Shown here: piece by piece, positions 24,268 through 30,479 of the stretch
Layout of the letters: each line of letters opens with the position of its first letter
How positions within the stretch are numbered: the stretch's first letter is position 1
NCBI GenBank assembly: GCA_029821265.1
Contig: JALGTR010000007.1
Span: forward strand, 1 to 38,407
Direction: 5' to 3'
Source of the DNA: Candidatus Zipacnadia bacterium
GTDB taxonomy: Bacteria; Armatimonadota; Zipacnadia; Zipacnadales; UBA5352
Length of the DNA stretch: 38,407 bases
Position numbers and translations under genes: made by a program
Notes under the pieces: model-generated
Databases searched by the model: none
Told to the model about the DNA's origin: nothing
What the model saw: the letters and a program-made list of their open reading frames with translations, nothing else

Positions 24268-25287
24268 ATGGAGCTACTCTACGATCTGTCATTCAACCAA
24301 CTCAAGCGCTGGCTCGATGAACACGGTGAGCCAGGCTATCGGACTGAGCAGGTATTCGAGTGGGCCTACCAGCATACTGTCCGCTCATTCGACGAGATGA
24401 CCAACCTGCCGAAGGACCTCCGCCAGCGGCTCGCCGAGCAGTTTGCGATCGGGCCGTTAGAGCCGATCGCCGAGCAGACCGACGTGGACGCGCACAAGAT
24501 GCTGCTGGCCATGCCGGGCGGCGGCGAGGTCGAGTGCGTCGCCATGCGCATGGAGGGCTACACCTCGGCATGCCTCTCCAGCCAGGTGGGCTGTGCGGTC
24601 GGCTGCTGCTTCTGCGCATCGACTGTGGGCGGCTGTGATCGAAACCTCACCGCCGGTGAGATACTCCTGCAGCTCATCTCGCTGCGGGCCGCCGAAGGGC
24701 GGATCCGCAACGTGGTCTTCATGGGCATGGGGGAGGCATTCCACAACTACGAGGCGGTCTGCGAGAGCATCCAGCGGATGACCGACAACCGCGCGATGGG
24801 CCTCTCTCCGCGCCACATCGCGGTCTCCACCGCCGGTGTGGTGCCGATGATCCACCGCTTTGCGACCGATGGCCCGCCGGTGGCGCTGGCGGTCTCGCTC
24901 GGCTCGGCCAACCAGGAGACGCGGGACATGCTGATGCCGGGGGTGGCCCGCTGGGACCTCGGCGACCTCATGGCCGCGTGCTATGCCTTCAGCGAGGCGC
25001 GCGGCGGTGAGCCGGTGACATTCGCCTACGTGATGCTCGCGGGGATCAATGACCAATACCATGACGTCGATCGCCTGGCGCGACTCCTCGCCGCCCAGCC
25101 GCATCATCTCAACCTGATCCCCTACAACGAGGTGCCGGGCTGCCCCTACGAGGCCCCGGATGAGCAGACGATCGCCCGATTCTACGATCGCTGCAGGGAG
25201 GCCGGGCTCAACGTCTCAGTCCGTCGCAGCCGCGGGCAGTCGATCGAAGCCGCATGCGGCCAGCTTCGCCGCAGTAGGTCCACGTAG
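24268..25287 (+). CDS. rlmN: Dual-specificity RNA methyltransferase RlmN
   Basis: A 339-aa radical SAM methyltransferase that methylates C2 of A2503 in 23S rRNA (and A37 in some tRNAs). CX3CX2C is C109-C113-C116 in VGCAVGCCFCAS. The methyl-shuttle cysteines known from E. coli RlmN both have counterparts: Cys102 in TSACLSSQVGC and the Cys in EAACGQL near the end. FMGMGEAFHNY, HIAVSTAGVVPMI and LNLIPYNEVPG are also family marks. ATG 24268 begins almost at the predicted transcript start. The DUF1963 gene follows after 32 nt. Confidence 0.95.
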   Translation: MELLYDLSFNQLKRWLDEHGEPGYRTEQVFEWAYQHTVRSFDEMTNLPKDLRQRLAEQFAIGPLEPIAEQTDVDAHKMLLAMPGGGEVECVAMRMEGYTSACLSSQVGCAVGCCFCASTVGGCDRNLTAGEILLQLISLRAAEGRIRNVVFMGMGEAFHNYEAVCESIQRMTDNRAMGLSPRHIAVSTAGVVPMIHRFATDGPPVALAVSLGSANQETRDMLMPGVARWDLGDLMAACYAFSEARGGEPVTFAYVMLAGINDQYHDVDRLARLLAAQPHHLNLIPYNEVPGCPYEAPDEQTIARFYDRCREAGLNVSVRRSRGQSIEAACGQLRRSRST

Positions 25288-25319
25288 CCCGCCAGATCTG
25301 TAGGTGCGAGGCGCGCGCG

Positions 25320-26270
25320 ATGAGCCTGTGGGACGCGTTTCGGGACCTGTTCGGGAACGTGGAGGAGGACGAGGATCCCGGGCAGTACAGTGAGCCACGC
25401 TTCGGACCTCCAGTCGGCCTGGAGCGGGCGATGAAGCTCCTCTACGAGTTCGGCCTCGAGCGCATTGCCTCCGATGTCGAGTGTCTCGCGCGACCGACCG
25501 TGCTCATTGAACCGTGCCCGGAGGATCGATCGGCGGTTGGCGCTTCGCGGATCGGCGGACTGCCAGACGTCCCTGACGGCTTCGCATGGCCGCGCTCCGA
25601 GGCCGGGCCTCTGGCGCACATAGCCCAGTTTCGGCTCTCAGAGGTCGCTCCGCACGATGCCGAGCATCTGCTCCCGACCGAGGGCATGCTCTATCTGTTC
25701 TTCGACGCCGTAGAGCAGCCCGGGGGCTTCGACCCCGGCCATCGGGAGGGCGCATGTGTCCAGTACCACCCCACCGAGGACGAGCTCGCAGCGGCCACGC
25801 CGCCGGACGATCTCGACGACGCGGCGCGTTTTGAGCCCGTGCCGATCCGCTTCGCCAGCGCAGTGACATTCCCGACCTGTCAGGCGATCCTCGAGCACGA
25901 CCATCTCGCATTCGCGGATGACGAGGAGATGGATTGCTACCTGCAGTGGCTGGCGGAGGTCGGCCAGGCCGGGGAGGCGAGGTATTCGTGGCTGCTCGGC
26001 TGGCCTGATGAGATTCGGGGAGATATGCAAAGCGAATGCGCCATGGTCACGGCAGGAATCTACTGTGGCGAGGGGCAGCCCTCTGATGCACCGGGAGCCG
26101 AGGGCGCTCGACCGGAGGCCGCGGAATGGCGCCTTCTGGCGCAGATCCACTCGCTTGACGATGCGCGGATGATGTGGGGCGATTCCGGGATGCTCTACTG
26201 GTGGATGCGCCTCGAGGACGTGCGCCGGCGCAGTTTCGAGCGGGTGTGGGCCATTATGCAGTGCTTCTGA
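25320..26270 (+). CDS. DUF1963 (YwqG-like) protein
   Basis: A 316-aa soluble, acidic protein of the DUF1963/YwqG family. Family-like segments: SRIGGLPDVPDGFAWPRSEAGPLAHIAQFRLSEV, GMLYLFFDAV, LLGWPDEIRGDMQ, EWRLLAQIHSLDDARMMWGDSGMLYWWMR, the C-terminal D-S-G-x-x-Y-W being typical. The biochemical role of this family is not established. The first 45 residues are charged and probably flexible. ATG 25320 is preceded by GAGGCG. It is likely co-transcribed with rlmN and ends before a convergent tRNA. Confidence 0.87.
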   Translation: MSLWDAFRDLFGNVEEDEDPGQYSEPRFGPPVGLERAMKLLYEFGLERIASDVECLARPTVLIEPCPEDRSAVGASRIGGLPDVPDGFAWPRSEAGPLAHIAQFRLSEVAPHDAEHLLPTEGMLYLFFDAVEQPGGFDPGHREGACVQYHPTEDELAAATPPDDLDDAARFEPVPIRFASAVTFPTCQAILEHDHLAFADDEEMDCYLQWLAEVGQAGEARYSWLLGWPDEIRGDMQSECAMVTAGIYCGEGQPSDAPGAEGARPEAAEWRLLAQIHSLDDARMMWGDSGMLYWWMRLEDVRRRSFERVWAIMQCF

Positions 26271-26303
26271 GCGCACCGGTCAGCGCACCGCCGTACACGC
26301 CAA

Positions 26304-26327
26304 CAGACGGGCTCGAGGGCCCGTCTG
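26304..26327. terminator. Hairpin between DUF1963 gene and tRNA-Gln
   Basis: CAGACGGGC-TCGAGG-GCCCGTCTG, a perfect 9-bp stem 33 nt after the DUF1963 stop and 51 nt beyond the 3' end of the convergent tRNA. It is a plausible bidirectional terminator, although T-runs are short. Confidence 0.55.
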
Positions 26328-26378
26328 CGTTCATTGCCGGTACGCTCGATGCGTTCGGCCGTCGCCCAAAAATGAAGA

Positions 26379-26453
26379 TGGCTGGCGGGGCAGGACTCGA
26401 ACCTGCACTTAACCGGTCCAGAGCCGGTCGTGTTACCATTACACCACCCGCCA
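26379..26453 (-). tRNA. tRNA-Gln (anticodon CUG)
   Basis: A full cloverleaf on the minus strand: acceptor TGGCGGG/CCCGCCA, a D-arm with GGTGTAATGGTAAC, an anticodon arm ACCGG-CTCTGGA-CCGGT giving anticodon CTG, and a T-arm GCAGG-TTCGAGT-CCTGC. Discriminator G73 and the U1-A72 pair are glutamine identity features. The 3' CCA is encoded. The antisense peptide seen in the ORF track (GLEPALNRSRAGRVTI) is an artefact of this gene. Confidence 0.95.
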
Positions 26454-26464
26454 GCACTGCAGCT

Positions 26465-26494
26465 ATGATAGCGTACCCCTCGGCGGGCTGTCAA
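26465..26494 (-). promoter_or_regulatory. Promoter of tRNA-Gln
   Basis: On the minus strand: TTGACA (26489-26494), an 18-nt spacer and TATCAT (26465-26470), with the tRNA 5' end 11 nt further on. The -35 is perfect. Confidence 0.7.
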
Positions 26495-26587
26495 GGGACG
26501 GGGTCGTGAGCGATTGCGTCCTGTCCGCAGGTCCCGGCGGAGGCCCCGGCGAACGGTCACGCGCTGGTCACACCGAACGCGAGGGGA

Positions 26588-26932
26588 TTGCGAGTGCGAG
26601 GCGCTGTGGCCTGGATATCGGCGCTCAAGTGGGGCCTGACCGCGACGGTCGTCGGCTATGTGGTGCCGGTCCTCGCGCTCGAGGTGTTGTGGCGGCCTCC
26701 GGGCCTCGCGGATCACTGGCTCTGGCGCGTCGTCTTCTGGCCCGACTACCTCGTCGCCGGCAGCCTCTGGCCGTGGCTCGGCTCGATCGTGCGTCTTAGC
26801 GCCCGGGAGATCATCGCCTTCACCTACCTCTTCCCGATCGTCGGATGGTGTGCCGCAGCCACGCTTCTCGCCGCCATGATCGGGTGTCTTCGGCGGTCGC
26901 TGTCTCGTGATTCACGGCCGGAAACCTCATGA
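26588..26932 (+). CDS. Small membrane protein, unknown
   Basis: A 114-aa protein that I do not recognise, with about three hydrophobic segments: ISALKWGLTATVVGYVVPVLALEVLW, a middle VVFWPDYLVAGSLWPWLGSIV, and IIAFTYLFPIVGWCAAATLLAAMI, ending in a basic cytoplasmic tail. TTG 26588 with GAGGGGA upstream is the probable start; GTG 26594 is an alternative. It stands alone between tRNA-Gln and an isomerase-like gene. The composition is typical of real small membrane proteins rather than a shadow frame. Confidence 0.6.
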   Translation: MRVRGAVAWISALKWGLTATVVGYVVPVLALEVLWRPPGLADHWLWRVVFWPDYLVAGSLWPWLGSIVRLSAREIIAFTYLFPIVGWCAAATLLAAMIGCLRRSLSRDSRPETS

Positions 26933-27039
26933 CTTGCTCTTCGATGAAGGGAGTGCGCGGGCGGGCTGCGAATACACCCGCACCCGCGGCGGGATGACCG
27001 TCGCACGGATTTCAGCCGTTCATTACGGGAGGACCCACT

Positions 27040-27807
27040 ATGGCTTCGAAGATCGCCGCACAGCTATACACCATCCGCCATGCCTGCCAGGTCGCCGAGG
27101 ACATGGCCGAATCGCTCAAGAAGGTAGCCGACATCGGCTACGAACACGTCCAGCTCTCCGGACATGGCGACGACCTGCAGCCGGAGGATATCAAGCAGTG
27201 GTGCGATGATGCCGGGGTCGAGATCTGCGCCACGCACACATCGTTCGAGCGCATGCGCAATGATCTCGAGGGCGTCGTCGAGGAGCATCGTATCTACGAT
27301 TGCACGTACGCAGGAATCGGCGGCCTGCCGGCCGAGTACCGCGAGAGCGGCGAGGGCTACGCCGACTTCGCGGTCGAGGCCTCGAAGGTCGCGAAGCAGC
27401 TTGCCGAGCACGGTCTGGTCTTCATCTACCACAACCACAGCTTCGAGCTCGAGAAGTTCGGCGATCGTACCGGGCTGGAGATCCTCTTCGAGGAGAGCGA
27501 CCCGGACTACTTCATGTTTGAGCCGGACACCTACTGGCTCCAGCATGGTGGCGCCAGCCCGGTGAAGTGGCTGCAGAAGATGGGCAAGCGCGCGCCGGTC
27601 GTACACTTCAAAGATATGGCGATGAAGGGCCGCGAGCAGCTCTTCGCCGAGATCGGTGAGGGCAACCTCGACTGGGAGGGCATCATCGAGGCCTGCGAGG
27701 CCAGCGGTGTAGAGTACTACATCGTCGAGCAGGACACCTGCCAGCGGGACCCCTTCGAGAGCCTGAAGATCAGCTTCGAGAACCTTCGCGCCATGGGCGT
27801 GGAGTGA
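27040..27807 (+). CDS. Sugar phosphate isomerase/epimerase-like (xylose-isomerase-like TIM barrel)
   Basis: A 255-aa AP-endonuclease-2-like TIM-barrel protein, the third in this window. Marks: IAAQLYTIRHACQ, VADIGYEHVQLSGHG, LVFIYHNHSFELEKF (metal-site strand), DYFMFEPDTYWLQHGGASP, APVVHFKDMAMKG and GVEYYIVEQDTC. It is closest in style to the inosose or hydroxypyruvate-isomerase-like proteins with the YHNH and D-T-Y-W motifs. ATG 27040 follows ACGGGAGGA. No transporter or dehydrogenase partner is adjacent; substrate unknown. Confidence 0.88.
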   Translation: MASKIAAQLYTIRHACQVAEDMAESLKKVADIGYEHVQLSGHGDDLQPEDIKQWCDDAGVEICATHTSFERMRNDLEGVVEEHRIYDCTYAGIGGLPAEYRESGEGYADFAVEASKVAKQLAEHGLVFIYHNHSFELEKFGDRTGLEILFEESDPDYFMFEPDTYWLQHGGASPVKWLQKMGKRAPVVHFKDMAMKGREQLFAEIGEGNLDWEGIIEACEASGVEYYIVEQDTCQRDPFESLKISFENLRAMGVE

Positions 27808-27965
27808 GGCGAGGCCGCATGCTGAAGGCGTGACAGCGCAGCGAGCATCATTGATCGCATAACGGGGGTGGGTGCCTCGGGTAAGATCGGGGGGCGGGCA
27901 CCCTCTCCCGTGTGACGTTCGCCAGTTGCATTCGAGCACCGAGCGTACGCCTCGCTCGATGGCGG

Positions 27966-28004
27966 GCCGGAGGCACTGGATGCGTGGCCGCACGCTCCTC
28001 CGGC
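27966..28004. repeat. Nested hairpin in the 27.8-28.2 kb spacer
   Basis: Outer stem GCCGGAGG/CCTCCGGC (8 bp) and inner stem GCGTG/CACGC (5 bp) with an asymmetric internal loop (8 and 1 nt). The 421-bp spacer 27808-28228 contains no convincing protein frame. A looser 7-bp hairpin (27870-27903) near its start could end the isomerase transcript. Confidence 0.45.
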
Positions 28005-28157
28005 GCGCTCTGACGCGATGGCGTTGCCACATCTGACGCACCGACGCGCATGTCGGTCGTTGGGGACCCCAGTGCAGGCGATTCGCAGCTTCTTTGACGC
28101 AGGACCGCAGTCGGGGCGCGACCGGACAGAGGGGGAGATCGTCGGGGGGCTCGCGCC

Positions 28158-28201
28158 GCGTGCCGTTTGAGAGATGAAAGCATCTCGATGTGGCGGCACG
28201 C
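28158..28201 (+). promoter_or_regulatory. Nested hairpin in the probable leader of the YjzC-like gene
   Basis: Outer stem GCGTGCCG/CGGCACGC (8 bp) encloses GAGATG-AAAG-CATCTC (6 bp). It ends 13 nt before the GGGAGG ribosome site of the gene starting at 28229, so it would lie in the 5' leader. A regulatory structure is inferred. Confidence 0.4.
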
Positions 28202-28228
28202 AATGCACACACTCGGGAGGCGTGTGCC

Positions 28229-28411
28229 GTGGAGGAGAGGCTGCGAGCCGGACAGCCGGCACCGGAGGCCGGCAGGTACGAGGTCATCGCACGAAATGGT
28301 GATCGCACGGGCATCTATCGGCGGGGTCTGAAGGGACGTCCGCTGCCGCCCACACCGAAGAAGGGCCAGCGGTACGAGTACGTCGGACAGCGCAGGGTCG
28401 GGAGGCCGTGA
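28229..28411 (+). CDS. YjzC-like small protein
   Basis: A 60-aa basic protein. GTG 28229 is 8 nt after GGGAGG and gives MEERLRAGQPAPEAGRY..., better than the track start at 28190, which has no ribosome site. The pattern (R-x-G-Q-x-A-P-x-x-G-x-Y near the N-terminus, then G-R-x-L-P-P-T-P-K-K-G-Q-x-Y-x-Y) resembles YjzC-type small proteins, whose role is unknown. High Arg/Gly content and short length suggest nucleic-acid or envelope binding, but nothing direct supports that. Confidence 0.6.
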   Translation: MEERLRAGQPAPEAGRYEVIARNGDRTGIYRRGLKGRPLPPTPKKGQRYEYVGQRRVGRP

Positions 28412-28415
28412 GTCG

Positions 28416-28517
28416 GTGGCGTTGGCACTGGTCGCCGGGCTAAGCGTCGGCCTGCCGGCGGCCGGCGCACTCTTCGCCGCCCGTCTCGACCGGATGATCG
28501 CTCTGAACGCACCGTAG
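28416..28517 (+). CDS. Possible 33-aa membrane peptide
   Basis: GTG 28416 opens a 33-residue frame just after the YjzC-like stop. It encodes a single hydrophobic helix with Gly/Ala spacing (LALVAGLSVGLPAAGALFAA) and a short charged C-terminus. GGGAGG lies 11 nt upstream, slightly far. It is below the ORF-track limit. Real but small, or chance; I cannot tell. Confidence 0.3.
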   Translation: MALALVAGLSVGLPAAGALFAARLDRMIALNAP

Positions 28518-28662
28518 AGTAGGCGCGAGCGTCATGGATGGCCCCGGGCACACCGTGGACCACACTGACGCCGGTGACCGCGTGCTTCACCGGAGGCAGC
28601 GGCCGGGTCGCGCTGTTCGGTGTCCGAGGTTTCGCGGAGCTGGTGGGCGGGGGCGGGTGGAG

Positions 28663-28721
28663 GCGCGGAGGTCATCGGTCTCCCCGCGCGGGAATGGCGT
28701 TGTGCGGTGCGAATCCGCGTG
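28663..28721 (+). promoter_or_regulatory. Structured leader upstream of the 28.75-kb gene
   Basis: Two hairpins: GCGCGG/CCGCGC (28663-28689) and GCGG-TGCGAAT-CCGC (about 28704-28718), with GGGAA between them. The second resembles the GGTGnGAATCC core of cobalamin riboswitches, but the distal B12-box and ACTGT parts are not found before the gene. The rest of the 28518-28750 spacer shows nothing else I can name. Confidence 0.3.
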
Positions 28722-28750
28722 CAGACAGCATCAACTCGAGGAGGTCGCCA

Positions 28751-29185
28751 ATGACCGCCGGGGCAGTCCTGGGCGGCTGGTATCTGCTCTGTCTGATTAT
28801 GCTTGTCTGGCCCATGCGTCGCCTGTCTCACTATCGTGAGATCTCCCGCTCCGCGCTCTGGATGGCCGTGCCCTGGGCGATACTCGTGGCGGCCATCATG
28901 GGCGGGTCGCGGACCGAGAACCTGACGCTCGACTTCATCCAGGCCGCCGCGGGACTGCCCCTGGTCTACCTGATCTTCTGGGAATGGGGCCTCGTCTTCG
29001 TGCTGCTGCCGTTCGCGCTCATGCAGTGGGCGGCCACCGGTGAGAAACTGCTCGAGTCCGGTCGCTGGCTCGAGAACCAGTTCGAGGAGTTCTTCCGCAA
29101 TCAGCCCCGTATCGCCATCGTGATGGGCACCACGCTCTACCTCCCCTGGCTGATGTGGGTCCTCCTCGCCGCTCGAGTGTCCTAA
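28751..29185 (+). CDS. Small polytopic membrane protein, unknown
   Basis: A 144-aa protein from ATG 28751, with GAGGAGGT 6 nt upstream; the track start at 28538 runs through non-coding leader. It has four hydrophobic segments: AVLGGWYLLCLIMLVWP, LWMAVPWAILVAAIMGG, AAAGLPLVYLIFWEWGLVFVLLPFALM and IAIVMGTTLYLPWLMWVLLAA. No family is recognised. An amphipathic, acidic stretch (EKLLESGRWLENQFEEFFRNQPR) separates segments three and four. Preceded by a structured leader. Confidence 0.7.
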   Translation: MTAGAVLGGWYLLCLIMLVWPMRRLSHYREISRSALWMAVPWAILVAAIMGGSRTENLTLDFIQAAAGLPLVYLIFWEWGLVFVLLPFALMQWAATGEKLLESGRWLENQFEEFFRNQPRIAIVMGTTLYLPWLMWVLLAARVS

Positions 29186-29485
29186 CATCGCTCTCCGTCC
29201 GGCCATTCCGCAAAATGCAGGTCTCGCCGGAGGCCGGGAAGGTGTTTTCGACCGGGTGTGGAATCGGACGCCATCAGCATGGTTGATGGTTGTACTGTGG
29301 CAGGTTGCGGGGAGACCGTCAGCGGTCCGCGCCAGTGGGGAGGGCAATGGGCGCGGGCTTCGCGTGTGCGGCGGATGATCGATCGCGGCCACGCGACCGG
29401 TATCGGGGGACGCGTGAGGGCGGGAGCAACGGACGCTGGCGTGCCGGATCGCGCGTGCTAACTACATAGCAAAGGCGGAGAGATC
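29186..29485 (+). other. 300-bp spacer without a convincing gene
   Basis: Between the 28.75-kb membrane gene and the putative outer-membrane gene. It holds a 6-bp hairpin CCATCA/TGATGG (29271-29289), a GACCG/CGGTC hairpin near 29313-29326, and a possible extended -10 (TGCTAACTA, 29457-29464) whose -35 is poor. The short frame 29258-29461 has no ribosome site or protein-like composition. Confidence 0.4.
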
Positions 29486-30289
29486 GTGCGAAGACTTCTT
29501 GCCCTCATCTGCATCATCGCCGTTTTCGGCTGTGGTCCTGCCGTCCTCGCCCAGAATCAGCAGAACGCCGAAGAGACCGAAGAGGAAGAGCCCTACGATG
29601 AGCGCGGCTGGTTCGTTGACAGCAATCGCATCTCGCTGAGCTTCACCAAGGGCAGCACCGACCGCTATGACTACGACGACCTGCGCATCTACACCACAAC
29701 CGACGCGCATTGGGGCCTCAAGGGCGACGACTACGTCGATCTCTATCTGCTCATCGACAAGCTCGATCGCTCATACGCCAATGTGACATGGGATGATCAG
29801 GGGCTGCGCGAGATTGTGGACTTCGACTTCACGTACGTCTTTGGCGGCGTAGACAAACAGACCTACGGTCTCCATCACGTCGTCGCCGGGACGCTTTTCA
29901 GCGACGAGATGTGGGACAACATGGACCTTGGCCTCGGCTATGGACTGCAGTACAACTACAAGCAGGGCGATTTCCGCCTCATGGGTGGCGCCGGGCGCAA
30001 CATCGGCTTCCACGACGACTGGTCGCCGCTGGCGGATCTGAGCTGGACGCACACACAGCGGTTCTCGCGGGTCTGGACCCTGCGCACCAAAGCCGACTGG
30101 ATGTGGCAGAGCGGACGTGAGGAGGACGCCGAGTCGCTCTATCTGCTCGACGGTACGCTCAGCTACCAGGTCATGCGTGGCTGGAACATCTACGTTCGCT
30201 ACTTCGACGACAACACGCGAGATCGCAGCCGCTCCTACATCTCTGTAGGCCTGAGCCACAACTACCGTCGACGCGTCCCGCGTCGCTGA
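29486..30289 (+). CDS. Putative outer-membrane beta-barrel protein
   Basis: A 267-aa exported protein. Residues 1-22 are a Sec signal peptide (MRRLLALICIIAVFGCGPAVLA, cut after VLA). An acidic linker (EETEEEEPYDE) follows, then many alternating, aromatic-rich strands (ISLSFTKGS, VDLYLLIDKL, DFDFTYVFGG, LGLGYGLQYNYK, FRLMGGAGRNIGF, DLSWTHTQRF, WNIYVRYFDDN, YISVGLSHNY) as in small outer-membrane barrels (DUF481-like in style). The extreme C-terminus is basic rather than ending in an aromatic residue, which is unusual for a BAM substrate. GTG 29486 with GGCGGAGAG upstream. Function unknown; a porin or structural role is inferred. Confidence 0.7.
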   Translation: MRRLLALICIIAVFGCGPAVLAQNQQNAEETEEEEPYDERGWFVDSNRISLSFTKGSTDRYDYDDLRIYTTTDAHWGLKGDDYVDLYLLIDKLDRSYANVTWDDQGLREIVDFDFTYVFGGVDKQTYGLHHVVAGTLFSDEMWDNMDLGLGYGLQYNYKQGDFRLMGGAGRNIGFHDDWSPLADLSWTHTQRFSRVWTLRTKADWMWQSGREEDAESLYLLDGTLSYQVMRGWNIYVRYFDDNTRDRSRSYISVGLSHNYRRRVPRR

Positions 30290-30399
30290 TCGTTGTCGTA
30301 AACGGTTTCCGGCCACCAGCCGTCCGTCCTCGGGCCGCTCATTGCACTGGCTTGCGCGAGGGGCTGCCGCCACAGGCCCTCGCCGCCGGGCCATGCCCG

Positions 30400-30428
30400 T
30401 TGCATTGAGCGCTCATACCGGGTAACAT
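30400..30428 (+). promoter_or_regulatory. Sigma70-type promoter of the MFS-HEAT gene
   Basis: TTGCAT (30400-30405), a 17-nt spacer and TAACAT (30423-30428). It implies a leader of about 45 nt before GTG 30480. The spacer contains the palindrome GAGCGCTC. Confidence 0.5.
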
Positions 30429-30479
30429 CACATCGCTCGAAATGACACCTGCGTTTCCGCTGACGCGAGGCATCCTTCA

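Noticed and set aside
26174-26509. Plus-strand 111-aa frame containing GLEPALNRSRAGRV
   Set aside because: This is the antisense translation of tRNA-Gln, a well-known artefact.
29230-29325. Second possible cobalamin-riboswitch-like element (GGGAA, GGTGTGGAATC, ACTGT, GGGGAGACC)
   Set aside because: The pieces are present in order, but the spacings do not fit the consensus, the B12-box is imperfect and P3 would not pair well.
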